From Jejuia sp047345485 (lineage in GTDB: Bacteria > Bacteroidota > Bacteroidia > Flavobacteriales > Flavobacteriaceae), in contig NZ_JBLFEN010000001.1 in NCBI RefSeq assembly GCF_047345485.1, forward strand, positions 558,001-622,000: 64,000 bases of DNA. Direction: 5' to 3'. A program made the translations under genes and the position numbers. Positions 41,627 through 50,302 of this stretch are shown here, piece by piece. Position 1 is the stretch's first letter, and the number at the start of each line of letters is the position of its first letter. The notes beneath the pieces were generated by a model. That model was not told the origin of the DNA. It did not search any database and worked only from the letters and a program-made list of their open reading frames with translations.

Positions 41627-42761
41627 ATAACATTCCTTTTGTTGATGGTAAAAACATTTTGTTCGCATCTCGTTTCACGGCCATTTTCATGGCTTTTGCA
41701 AAGGCTTTAAAAATACCTTCTATTTTATGATGTTCATTTACACCTTCTGCTTTAATATTTAAATTGCATTTTGCGCCGTCGGTAAAAGACTTAAATAAAT
41801 GAAAAAACATTTCTGTTGGCATATCTCCTATTTTTTCACGCTTAAATTCAGCATCCCACTCCAACCAATTTCTACCACCAAAATCTACCGCCACTTGTGC
41901 TAAACAATCATCCATAGGTAAACAAAATCCGTAGCGTTCTATACCTAGTTTATTTCCTAAAGCTTTATTAAATAACTCGCCTAAAGCAATCATGGTATCT
42001 TCAATGGTATGGTGCTCATCAACTTCTAAATCGCCATCTACTTTAATGGTTAAATCCATAGCGCCATGTCGCCCAATTTGATCTAACATGTGATCAAAGA
42101 AAGATAATCCTGTATCTATATTATTTTTTCCAGATCCGTCTAGATTTAATTTTATATAAATCTGAGTTTCATTGGTATTACGTGTTATTTCTTCAATACG
42201 ATTTTCAAGTTTTAAAAACTCATAAATAGAGGCCCAATCTGTGCTAGTAAGCGCAATACTTTTCAGAATATCTTGCTTCGAGGTTTCAATTTCATCTGCA
42301 CCCAATTCTGGGTCTTCAGATAAATAAATCCCTTTTGCTCCTAAATTTTTAGCAAGCTCCATATCGGTAATTCTATCCCCCAAAACAAAAGAGTTTTCTA
42401 AATCATAAGCTTCAGAGAAGTATTTGGTTAACAGCCCTGTTCTTGGTTTGCGCGTTTCTGCATTTTCGTGTGGAAATGTTTTATCTATAAACACCTCAGA
42501 AAATATAACACCTTCTTTTTTGAAAGCATCTATTATTTTGTTTTGAGCAGGCCAAAAGGTATCCTCTGGAAAACTATCTGTACCCAAACCATCTTGATTG
42601 GTAACCATAACCAACTCATAATCCAACTCATTAGCTATTTTAGCCATGTATTGAAATACTTTGGGGTAATATTCTAACTTCTCTAAACTATCTAATTGAT
42701 AATCCACCGGTGGCTCTAAAACTAAGGTGCCGTCTCTGTCTATAAAAAGTACTTTTTTCAT
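41625..42761 (-). CDS. hisB: Histidinol-phosphatase / imidazoleglycerol-phosphate dehydratase fusion
   Basis: A 378-residue fusion. Residues 1 to about 165 are a HAD phosphatase (FIDRDGTLVLEPP, LVMVTNQDGLGT, VLGDRITDMELAKNLG). Residues about 185-378 are IGPD with metal-binding His clusters FFDHMLDQIGRHG, DEHHTIEDT and EHHKIEG. It catalyses steps 6 and 8 of histidine synthesis. The start overlaps the hisC stop by 4 bases. Confidence 0.97.
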   Translation of the reverse strand: MKKVLFIDRDGTLVLEPPVDYQLDSLEKLEYYPKVFQYMAKIANELDYELVMVTNQDGLGTDSFPEDTFWPAQNKIIDAFKKEGVIFSEVFIDKTFPHENAETRKPRTGLLTKYFSEAYDLENSFVLGDRITDMELAKNLGAKGIYLSEDPELGADEIETSKQDILKSIALTSTDWASIYEFLKLENRIEEITRNTNETQIYIKLNLDGSGKNNIDTGLSFFDHMLDQIGRHGAMDLTIKVDGDLEVDEHHTIEDTMIALGELFNKALGNKLGIERYGFCLPMDDCLAQVAVDFGGRNWLEWDAEFKREKIGDMPTEMFFHLFKSFTDGAKCNLNIKAEGVNEHHKIEGIFKAFAKAMKMAVKRDANKMFLPSTKGML

Positions 42762-43795
42762 GATATAGATTTTAAACTATCTATTAATAAGCTGTTCTCT
42801 TCTGACGTTCCAACCGTAAAACGCAAACAGTTTTCGCATCCAGGTTGGGTGGTTCTGTTTCTAATAACAATACCTTTATCTATTAATTGGTTGTAGCGCT
42901 TTGTGGCATCATCTACTTTAGCCAACACAAAATTAGCATCCGTTGGATATATTTTTGAAATAAAAGATACCGTTTGTAGGTTCGTTATCAACGCTTCTCT
43001 TTCTTTTAATATGCTAAGCACTTGTTGTTGGGTTAAATCATAATCTTTAAGCTGAAGAATTGCTTTTTGCTGCGTTAATTCGTTTACGTTATAGGGCGGC
43101 TTAATACGATTTAAAACGGATATTATTTCTTCGGAAGCATAACATATTCCCAAACGAATTCCTGCCATTCCATAAGCTTTTGAAAGGGTTTGTGTAACTA
43201 TTAAATTTGGAAACTCATCCAATCGGCTCACCCAGCTTTCGTTATTTGAAAAATCGATATATGCTTCATCTATAATTACAATACCTTTAAAATTTTTAAT
43301 CAGTTTTTCTATCGATTTGGCTTCAAAACTATTACCGGTTGGATTATTTGGTGAACATAAAAATAAGAGCTTAGAATTTGAATTAGCGATGTTTAAAATT
43401 TCATCAACTTTAGGTTGAAAACCAGCATCCAATTCAACACTTTTTATTGCAATGGCGTTAATATTAGCCAATACACTGTACATACCGTAAGTTGGAGGTA
43501 GTGTGATAATGTTATCTTGATTGGGTTCGCAAAATGTACGATATATTAAATCTAGAACTTCGTCGCTTCCATTTCCTAACAAGATATTTTTTTGAGGAAT
43601 GCCCTTAATTTCAGAAAGTAAAGACTTAACCGACCTTTGTTGCGGGTCTGGATACCGATTTACGCCATTCTCAAACGGGTTTTCATTGGCGTCCAAAAAC
43701 ACCATATCATCACTATTGCCTTGAAATTCATCTCTTGCCGACGAATATGGTTTTAGGGCTTTTATGGTTGGTCTTATTAAATTTTGAATGTTCAT
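42758..43795 (-). CDS. hisC: Histidinol-phosphate aminotransferase
   Basis: A 345-residue PLP aminotransferase from the Met at 43795 (MNIQNLIRPTIKALKPYSSA). Seven more upstream codons run into a palindromic repeat and are unlikely. NNPTGN near 155, the IDEAYIDFS Asp near 181 and the Schiff-base Lys in VTQTLSKAYGMAGIRLG near 210 are visible. It catalyses the seventh step of histidine synthesis. It is coupled to hisB by overlap. Confidence 0.96.
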   Translation of the reverse strand: MNIQNLIRPTIKALKPYSSARDEFQGNSDDMVFLDANENPFENGVNRYPDPQQRSVKSLLSEIKGIPQKNILLGNGSDEVLDLIYRTFCEPNQDNIITLPPTYGMYSVLANINAIAIKSVELDAGFQPKVDEILNIANSNSKLLFLCSPNNPTGNSFEAKSIEKLIKNFKGIVIIDEAYIDFSNNESWVSRLDEFPNLIVTQTLSKAYGMAGIRLGICYASEEIISVLNRIKPPYNVNELTQQKAILQLKDYDLTQQQVLSILKEREALITNLQTVSFISKIYPTDANFVLAKVDDATKRYNQLIDKGIVIRNRTTQPGCENCLRFTVGTSEENSLLIDSLKSIS

Positions 43796-43807
43796 TTTTT
43801 GCCTAGT

Positions 43808-43840
43808 AGTCCTCATAGGTTTTAAAAACCTGTGAGGACT
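43808..43840. repeat. Palindromic repeat, CCTCATAGGTTTT type, in the hisD-hisC gap
   Basis: AGTCCTCATAGGTTTT (43808-43823) and AAAACCTGTGAGGACT (43825-43840) pair with one T-G wobble. Same family as 25827-25859 (shared CCTCAyArGTTT). As an mRNA hairpin between genes it could protect or attenuate the transcript. Confidence 0.8.
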
Positions 43841-43851
43841 TTTAAATTAAA

Positions 43852-45135
43852 TTATTTGAGATCTTTTAAACGTATGCTTACCGCATTTTTATGAGCCTGT
43901 AAGCCTTCTGCTTCTGCCATTAACTCTATAGTCTCACCAATATTTAAAAGGCCTTCTTTTGATATTTTTTGGAAGGTCATAGTCTTCATAAAACTATCTA
44001 AATTTACCCCAGAATACGCTTTGCTAAAACCATTAGTTGGCAATGTATGATTGGTTCCAGACGCATAATCGCCTGCGCTTTCAGGTGTATAATCACCTAT
44101 AAAAACAGAGCCTGCATTATTGATATTATCAACATAAAGGTCTTCGTTTTTACAACAGATAATATAATGCTCTGGACCATATTCATCAATTAATTCCAAA
44201 GCAGTAGCATCATCTTCAACATAAATTAATTTTGAATTTTCAATGGCTTTTTCTGCGATTATTTTTCGTGGTAAAGCCTGTAATTGTTTTTTAACTTGCT
44301 CTGAAACTTGGTCAATTAATACTTTAGAGGTTGATACCAAAATAACTTGACTATCTACACCATGTTCTGCTTGACTTAACAAATCTGAAGCTACATACGC
44401 CGCATTTGCAGTTTCGTCTGCAACAACCAACAATTCACTTGGGCCTGCAGGCATATCTATAGCAACACCATGTTTAGTGGCCAATTGTTTTGCTACAGTT
44501 ACAAACTGATTTCCTGGACCAAAAATCTTGTATACTTTTGGAATACTTTGAGTGCCAAATGTTAATCCAGCTATGGCTTGTATTCCGCCTACTTTTATAA
44601 TTTTGGTAACACCACATAGTTGTGCTGCAAACAAAATTTCAGGTGCCAGTTTACCTTTCTTATTTGGTGGCGAACACAATATTATTTCTTTACAACCTGC
44701 TATTTGGGCAGGAATTGCCAACATTAAAACGGTTGAAAACAAAGGTGCTGTTCCTCCAGGAATATACAATCCTACTTTTTGTATCGGGCGTTTCTCTTGC
44801 CAACAATCTACACCGTTAGTGGTTTCAATAGCTAATTTTGCTGTTTTTTGTGCTTTATGAAATACCTCAATATTTGCTTTTGCCTGTTTTATGGCATTTT
44901 TAAGATTTTCTGGTACTTCTTTTACAGCAGCTTCAATCTCAATAAACGTTACAATATTAGATGCTAATGCAACACCATCAAATTTATTGGTATACTTTTT
45001 AATTGCTGAATCCCCATCTTGTGAAACCTCGGTAAATATTTCGTTTACTGTAGCTTCAATAGCATCAACGGTTTGTGTTGGGCGTTTTAGGATCTCAGAC
45101 CAACTTTTTTTATTTGGGTTTTCAATTATTTGCAT
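43852..45135 (-). CDS. hisD: Histidinol dehydrogenase
   Basis: A 427-residue enzyme from the Met at 45135 (MQIIENPNKKSWSEILKRPT). The longer frame overlaps the hisG end and is unlikely. Landmarks are VGLYIPGGTAPLFSTVLMLAIPA near 115, the zinc/active-site region SQAEHGVDSQVILV near 255, EHYIICC near 322 and SAGDYASGTNHTLPTNG near 353. It carries out the last two oxidation steps to histidine. The gaps are 46 bases from hisG and 56 to hisC. Confidence 0.96.
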   Translation of the reverse strand: MQIIENPNKKSWSEILKRPTQTVDAIEATVNEIFTEVSQDGDSAIKKYTNKFDGVALASNIVTFIEIEAAVKEVPENLKNAIKQAKANIEVFHKAQKTAKLAIETTNGVDCWQEKRPIQKVGLYIPGGTAPLFSTVLMLAIPAQIAGCKEIILCSPPNKKGKLAPEILFAAQLCGVTKIIKVGGIQAIAGLTFGTQSIPKVYKIFGPGNQFVTVAKQLATKHGVAIDMPAGPSELLVVADETANAAYVASDLLSQAEHGVDSQVILVSTSKVLIDQVSEQVKKQLQALPRKIIAEKAIENSKLIYVEDDATALELIDEYGPEHYIICCKNEDLYVDNINNAGSVFIGDYTPESAGDYASGTNHTLPTNGFSKAYSGVNLDSFMKTMTFQKISKEGLLNIGETIELMAEAEGLQAHKNAVSIRLKDLK

Positions 45136-45181
45136 AATTATATTTCTTTTAAAGCGATTATTCGCTTCGCTTTTAATGACA

Positions 45182-46066
45182 TTACAGTACCATTTTTTCA
45201 ATTGGGCATACTAAAATACCTTGTGCGCCTTTAGCTTTTAAATCGTCTATAACGCTCCAAAACTCATTCTTACTGATAACTGAATGTATCGAACTCCACC
45301 CTTCTTCTGCCAATGGCAAAACAGTTGGACTCTTCATCCCTGGTAAAACATCTATAATGGATTGCACCTTATCATTTGGTGCGTTTAACAACACATATTT
45401 AGAATTTCTACCTTTTAAAACCGATTGGATTCTAAACTGTATAGTTTCTAAAATAGCTTTTCGCTCTTCATTTAAGGTTGGAGATACCGCTAAAACCGCT
45501 TCTGATTTTAAAATGGTATCTACCTCTTTTAAATTGTTTTTAAATAAGGTACTGCCACTAGAAACAATATCAACAATAGCATCTGCTAAACCAATATTTG
45601 GTGCAATTTCTACTGAACCATTTATGATATGAAGATTTGCATTAACACCATTTTTATTCAAAAATTGCTTAACCGTATTAGGATATGAGGTTGCAATGCG
45701 CTTGCCTTCTAAATCTTTTATGCTATTATAATTATCTGCTTTTGGCACAGCGATACAAACACGACACGTTGAAAACCCTAGTTTTTCAACAATGCCTATA
45801 CCTTCACCTTTTTCTATTAAAACATTTTCTCCAATAATAGCTGCATCCACTACACCATCTTTCAAATATTGAGGAATGTCTCCATTTCTTAAATAAAATA
45901 CTTCCACCGGAAATCCTTTAGCCAAAGCTTTTAATTGATCTTTTCCATTATCAATAGAAATACCAATATCTTTTAATAAGCGCATAGAATCTTCGTTTAA
46001 ACGACCCGATTTTTGCACTGCAATTCTTAATTTACTCATTATGTTCTTTTTATGAGTTTGAAACAA
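45182..46066 (-). CDS. hisG: ATP phosphoribosyltransferase, long form
   Basis: A 294-residue HisG of the long (HisG_L) type, starting MFQTHKKNIMSKLRIAVQKSGRL. The Met at residue 10 (46039) is the more typical start. The catalytic half has VDAAIIGENVLIEKGEGI near 78 and VDIVSSGSTLFKNNL near 170. The C-terminal ~75 residues form the ACT-like regulatory domain that gives histidine feedback. It is the first enzyme of the pathway and first operon gene, 83 bases after the leader peptide's stop. Confidence 0.96.
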   Translation of the reverse strand: MFQTHKKNIMSKLRIAVQKSGRLNEDSMRLLKDIGISIDNGKDQLKALAKGFPVEVFYLRNGDIPQYLKDGVVDAAIIGENVLIEKGEGIGIVEKLGFSTCRVCIAVPKADNYNSIKDLEGKRIATSYPNTVKQFLNKNGVNANLHIINGSVEIAPNIGLADAIVDIVSSGSTLFKNNLKEVDTILKSEAVLAVSPTLNEERKAILETIQFRIQSVLKGRNSKYVLLNAPNDKVQSIIDVLPGMKSPTVLPLAEEGWSSIHSVISKNEFWSVIDDLKAKGAQGILVCPIEKMVL

Positions 46067-46080
46067 TCATATTAGATTTT

Positions 46081-46117
46081 AAAAATAAAAACCCGCTTGA
46101 TTGTCTCAAACGGGTTT
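46081..46117 (-). terminator. Attenuator terminator upstream of hisG
   Basis: On the minus strand AAACCCG (46117-46111) pairs with CGGGTTT (46095-46089), extended past one mismatch by TTGA/TCAA, and followed by TTTTATTTTT. This is an intrinsic terminator placed between the leader peptide and hisG, so it would end transcription before the operon. Confidence 0.88.
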
Positions 46118-46163
46118 AAAATATATTTTGATTTTATTCAATACATTTTCACTTCGCCTGAGA
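46104..46163 (-). promoter_or_regulatory. his antiterminator pairing
   Basis: Minus-strand TCTCAGGCG (46163-46155, codons 14-16 of the leader) can pair over nine positions (two G-T) with CGTTTGAGA (46112-46104), which is the 5' arm of the terminator. The two structures are mutually exclusive. A ribosome stalled at the His codons leaves this region free. A ribosome at the leader stop covers it and lets the terminator form. Confidence 0.8.
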
Positions 46164-46202
46164 GCAAATATAAAAATGATGATGTAATTGAATAAAAGTC
46201 AT
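46149..46202 (-). CDS. hisL: his operon leader peptide (17 aa, three His)
   Basis: A 17-codon frame reading MTFIQLHHHFYICSQAK with three consecutive His codons (46184-46176). It begins about 12 bases after the predicted transcript start and ends 31 bases before the terminator. Position, His run and alternative hairpins together match the histidine attenuator known from enterobacterial hisL. Only three His codons are used rather than seven. Confidence 0.88.
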   Translation of the reverse strand: MTFIQLHHHFYICSQAK

Positions 46203-46220
46203 GTTCTTTATTTATTTTTG

Positions 46221-46252
46221 CAAATATCTATAATTTCTATGATTAAATCCAA
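46221..46252 (-). promoter_or_regulatory. Promoter of the his operon
   Basis: Minus-strand TTG (46252-46250), a 21-base spacer and GATATTTG (46228-46221), seven of eight matches to TAnnTTTG. The predicted start near 46214 lies just before the leader ATG. Confidence 0.6.
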
Positions 46253-46355
46253 ATTATAAATACATTTCTTAAAAAAATTCAATAGTAATAATATTTAAGT
46301 AATTAAAAACTAATACTTTTTTAAAAGAATATATTATGTATTGAATTTATTCTTT

Positions 46356-47171
46356 TTATTGATTTCCTAATATAATTGGCAAACCACTATCACCAGAACC
46401 AATCACAATAACTTTACTGTTAGGCGATTCTGACAACTTCATAGTAGCCTCAATACCTTTATCTTGAAGAATTTTATCTGTTAATGATGCACTTAAAATT
46501 TTATTAGATTTCGCCTTACCTTCTGCTTCAATAATTTGTTTTTGCGCTTCTTTTTCAGCAGTAACTAATCTAAATTCGTATTCTAAAGATTCTTGCTCTT
46601 GGCGTAATTTACGCTCAATAGCCTCTTTAATAGTATTTGGCAAAGTCACATCACGCACTAAAACTTCATTAAGTTGCACATATTGTTTCTCTAAAATCTT
46701 TTTAGTTTCTTCAAAAATTTCATCTTGAATAGCATCACGCTTACTAGAGTATAATTGCTCTGGGGTATAGCGCCCCACAACACTTCTTGCTGCACTTCTA
46801 ATAGAGGGCATAATAACGCGTTGTAAATAATTTTGACCAAGAGATTGATGTAAGTTTCCTAAATCTTTATACACTGGTTCGTACCAAGCAGAAGCATCAA
46901 TCTGGATTTCTAATCCGTTTGATGATAATACTTTCATTTTCTCAAAAAGTTCTTGCTGACGCACTTCATAGATGTAAACCTTATTCCACGGTGCTACAAT
47001 ATGAAACCCTTCTCCCATTGGTGGCTCATCAGTAACTACACCTTCTCCAAAAGTTTTAAAAAGAACTCCAGCTTCACCAGAATCTATGGTTACAGCAGAC
47101 TTAGCTATTAGAACAAATAAAACAACTACTACTATTATTATTGGGAATGCAATTTTTGGTAATTTTTCCAT
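46356..47171 (-). CDS. Prohibitin/SPFH-family membrane protein
   Basis: A 271-residue protein with one N-terminal membrane helix (about 8-27) and an SPFH/band 7 domain (about 28-205) with GEAGVLFKTFGEGVVTDEPP, EIQIDASAWYEPV and VVGRYTPEQLYSSKRDAIQ. A coiled-coil region follows (RLVTAEKEAQKQIIEAEGKAKSN). Such proteins form large ring scaffolds at the membrane, often with FtsH protease. It begins 10 bases after the VWA gene, so the two are probably one transcript. Confidence 0.92.
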   Translation of the reverse strand: MEKLPKIAFPIIIVVVVLFVLIAKSAVTIDSGEAGVLFKTFGEGVVTDEPPMGEGFHIVAPWNKVYIYEVRQQELFEKMKVLSSNGLEIQIDASAWYEPVYKDLGNLHQSLGQNYLQRVIMPSIRSAARSVVGRYTPEQLYSSKRDAIQDEIFEETKKILEKQYVQLNEVLVRDVTLPNTIKEAIERKLRQEQESLEYEFRLVTAEKEAQKQIIEAEGKAKSNKILSASLTDKILQDKGIEATMKLSESPNSKVIVIGSGDSGLPIILGNQ

Positions 47172-47181
47172 TACTATTTAT

Positions 47182-49215
47182 TTAAATTAATCCGTTATAT
47201 TTTCTTATAAACCATTCGATGGATAGTGTTAATACTATCACACCTAAGAGGTATTTCCAATCAATCAAAGGTACGGTATTTTTATTGCTTTTTTGAATAG
47301 GTTTATAGCTTTGATTTGATGATAATTCTACAGCTAAATCCTCTAAATTATTAATAAAATAGGAAGCTCCTTTAGTGTTAGCACCTAATTGCCTTAGTTT
47401 TGCAACATCCGCATTTAAAAATTGTGCTTCAATATTATATTCTAAAACTTCAAAACGTCCAAATTTTGATATGTTATCACTTTTTGAACGCACCGTAAAA
47501 TTATATTTTGAAGCCTTTAAACCGCTTAAATCTACTTGATAATTATTATTTTTTAGAATGAATGGTCGTATACTTTTTTCTTTTGAAACAATATCTTCAA
47601 GAATCAACTCTAAAGATTGACGCTCATCAAATTGATAGTTTTTATCAAAAGCTTGAGCTTTTAATATGATATTGGTATTCCCTGTATAAAACGATTCGTA
47701 ATCTACCGTAAGTCTACTTTTTCTTTTATTGGAGGCTAAATATTGTACAAGTTTGCCAATAAAGTCATCAAATGAATTAAACGATGTTTCGTTTAAAAAA
47801 CTTTGAGCGCGCCATTGCCATATATTCTCTCCAAAAATTATTCCTATTCTTTTACCATTATCTTCTAAAGTTGCTAATAAAGGCTGATTTTTAGAAATCC
47901 CTAAGACTGTTTTTTCTAATAAAGTTTCAAACGAATCATCTTTAAAGGTTACATCACCAAATGGTCCTTTTAGTGGTGGAAACGATTCAAAATTTATGTC
48001 TTCAATTAAAAAAGGCGCATAATTTGCATTTAAATTAGCCTGAAAATCTTCGGTTTGCCCTGTAGCTGCTATACTAAATATTTTAGATGTTTTATTTAAA
48101 AAATATAAATCTGCTTTTGTACCAACCACTACCAAAGTGTTCTTATTTTCTTTATCTAATAACTCATAAATCCGCTTAAACTTAATATTTGGCTGATACA
48201 GTATAACTAATTGAAAATCATTTACTTTATCTAATATTCTGTAAGGATCAGTGATAACTACAGATCTCTGTTCGTTACTTTCTATACTTTTTTTAAAAGC
48301 GCCTAAATCTGGATGCAAAACATCACTTACTAACGCTATTTTTGTTTTTTGATCTATTACCTCAACAGCAAAGTTTTTTGTATTATTTACAGTGTTTTTT
48401 TCATTATTAATTGGTTGCAATGTTGCACTATAACTTTTTACACCCACGCTACTCGCTGGAAGCGTTAATGTTATAACTTTTGAATTGTCCTTTTTAGAAA
48501 AATTAAGCACTTTAGAATACAATACCTTATTTCCTTGACGAATAGAAAATGTTGAACGAATAGCGGTATCACCTTGATATACCACAATAGCCTCAACAGG
48601 AAATTTATTTTTCAGAAATGCATATTTATTTACATTAAGTTGTTGGATTTTAATATCGGTATAGGTTATTGTATCTCCTAAAATAATAGGATAAACAGGT
48701 TGTGTGTATGTGTTTGAAACTGAATAATCATTTCCAAATGTTTGATTGCCATCTGAAATTAAAACTATAGGCGCTACATTAGTTTTATAAACGTCTGAGA
48801 TTTGACGTAATGCCTTATCGATATTACTTGATTTTGATTTAAAATCTAAACTATCTAATTGTTTTATATTGTCATCAAATGAAAATATTTCTACATCAAA
48901 ATTTTTATTGATTTCCGAATTTTGTTTAAAATAGTTTAAAGCAGTTAATGCATTTTCACTCTGTTTTAAATGTGCTATAGAGTTTGAATTATCAACAGCT
49001 ACAATAAGTTTAGGTTTTTCAGTGTAAATCTTTGTTTGAGTGAATTTAGGGTTAATTAGTAAAATTAAAATTGCAAATATTGATAAAAACCTTAGAAACG
49101 TTAATACTACAGGAAGTTTGCCTTTAAGTTTTGATTTATATGTATACTGAAAAAGCGCTACAAGTAGCGCTATTATTCCAGATACTATTATGTATAATAC
49201 TGTTTCTGTTTGCAT
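47182..49215 (-). CDS. VWA-domain membrane protein
   Basis: A 677-residue protein with two N-terminal membrane helices (about 4-24, 35-58) and a von Willebrand A region from about 68 with the MIDAS start VAVDNSNS (DxSxS) and IVLISDGNQTFG near 155. Long beta-rich extracytoplasmic segments follow, and a final helix near 655-672 (YLLGVIVLTLSIEWF). It resembles Bacteroidota BatA/glutamine-amidotransferase-like membrane proteins, though no BatB/MoxR partner is near. Function is unknown. Confidence 0.8.
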   Translation of the reverse strand: MQTETVLYIIVSGIIALLVALFQYTYKSKLKGKLPVVLTFLRFLSIFAILILLINPKFTQTKIYTEKPKLIVAVDNSNSIAHLKQSENALTALNYFKQNSEINKNFDVEIFSFDDNIKQLDSLDFKSKSSNIDKALRQISDVYKTNVAPIVLISDGNQTFGNDYSVSNTYTQPVYPIILGDTITYTDIKIQQLNVNKYAFLKNKFPVEAIVVYQGDTAIRSTFSIRQGNKVLYSKVLNFSKKDNSKVITLTLPASSVGVKSYSATLQPINNEKNTVNNTKNFAVEVIDQKTKIALVSDVLHPDLGAFKKSIESNEQRSVVITDPYRILDKVNDFQLVILYQPNIKFKRIYELLDKENKNTLVVVGTKADLYFLNKTSKIFSIAATGQTEDFQANLNANYAPFLIEDINFESFPPLKGPFGDVTFKDDSFETLLEKTVLGISKNQPLLATLEDNGKRIGIIFGENIWQWRAQSFLNETSFNSFDDFIGKLVQYLASNKRKSRLTVDYESFYTGNTNIILKAQAFDKNYQFDERQSLELILEDIVSKEKSIRPFILKNNNYQVDLSGLKASKYNFTVRSKSDNISKFGRFEVLEYNIEAQFLNADVAKLRQLGANTKGASYFINNLEDLAVELSSNQSYKPIQKSNKNTVPLIDWKYLLGVIVLTLSIEWFIRKYNGLI

Positions 49216-49268
49216 TAAATTTTTAACTACTGTAAAAAAGATGCTTTCCTTCGATGGGATGATTAAAA

Positions 49269-50015
49269 TTAAGTTAACATACCACCATCAACATTTAGTG
49301 TTTGTCCTGTAATGTAAGCACTTAAATCGCTTGCTAAAAACACACATGCATTGGCTACATCTTCAGGTGCTCCACCTCTTTTTAAAGGAATACCAGCTCT
49401 CCAACCTTTTACAACGTCTTCATCAAGTTTAGCTGTCATTTCAGTTTCTATAAATCCTGGCGCAATTACGTTGCTTCTAATATTTCTGGAACCTAACTCT
49501 AAAGCTACAGATTTAGAAAAGCCTATGATTCCTGCTTTAGAAGCTGCATAATTAGTTTGTCCTGCATTACCTTTCACCCCAACTACAGAGCTCATATTAA
49601 TAATTGAACCTTTGCGCTGTTTTAACATAGTGCGCTGTACTGCTTTCGTCATATTAAAAACCGACTTAAGATTCACCTCAATAACTTTATCAAAATCATC
49701 TTCCCCCATGCGCATAAGTAAGTTGTCTTTAGTGATACCAGCATTATTTACTAAAACATCTATACCACCAAAATCGGCTATAACATCTTCCGCTAGTTTT
49801 TGAGCTTCATCAAAACTTGCCGCATTACTTTGGTAACCTTTTGCGTTTACACCAGCTTCTTTTAACTCTTTTTCTAGTGCATTTGCAGCGTCAACAGAAC
49901 TGCTATATGTAAATGCTACGTTTGCACCATGTTCTGCAAATACTTTAGCTATTCCTCTACCTATACCGCGACTTGCTCCTGTAATTATAGCTGTTTTTCC
50001 TTCTAATAATTTCAT
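49269..50015 (-). CDS. fabG: 3-oxoacyl-ACP reductase
   Basis: A 248-residue short-chain dehydrogenase with cofactor motif TGASRGIGRG (12-21), NNAG near 90, catalytic Ser/Tyr/Lys in INMSSVVGVKGNAGQTNYAASKAG near 139-162 and the typical end ITGQTLNVDGGMLT. It reduces 3-ketoacyl-ACP in fatty acid elongation. A near-perfect promoter lies at 50065-50096. Confidence 0.96.
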   Translation of the reverse strand: MKLLEGKTAIITGASRGIGRGIAKVFAEHGANVAFTYSSSVDAANALEKELKEAGVNAKGYQSNAASFDEAQKLAEDVIADFGGIDVLVNNAGITKDNLLMRMGEDDFDKVIEVNLKSVFNMTKAVQRTMLKQRKGSIINMSSVVGVKGNAGQTNYAASKAGIIGFSKSVALELGSRNIRSNVIAPGFIETEMTAKLDEDVVKGWRAGIPLKRGGAPEDVANACVFLASDLSAYITGQTLNVDGGMLT

Positions 50016-50064
50016 TTTATAGTTGGTTTATTAATGTCTTTTATTTTACTAAATTCTATTTAAT

Positions 50065-50096
50065 CAAATATAATAAATACCTATTGGATGTTACAA
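50065..50096 (-). promoter_or_regulatory. Promoter of fabG
   Basis: Minus-strand TTG (50096-50094), a 21-base spacer and TATATTTG (50072-50065), a full consensus match. Confidence 0.7.
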
Positions 50097-50248
50097 TAAA
50101 GCTAACGATTTTTAATATTTGCTGGATTTGGATTAAGGATTGAAAACTTCGGCTAAACTTAGCACAGGCTTCATATTTGAAATTCTATAGTTTAGATGTA
50201 TTGAGTAAAGAAAACCTGACCCTTTGTGGCAAGGCCCAAATTAGTATC

Positions 50249-50288
50249 AAAAAAAATCCGTTAACTGATTTAGCTAACGGATTTTTTA
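50249..50288 (-). terminator. Intrinsic terminator after sucD
   Basis: AATCCGTTA (50255-50263) pairs with TAACGGATT (50275-50283), with two more inner pairs. A-tract on the left and T-tract on the right allow function on both strands. It lies 20 bases past the sucD stop. Confidence 0.85.
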
Positions 50289-50302
50289 ATTTTATGAATT
50301 TA

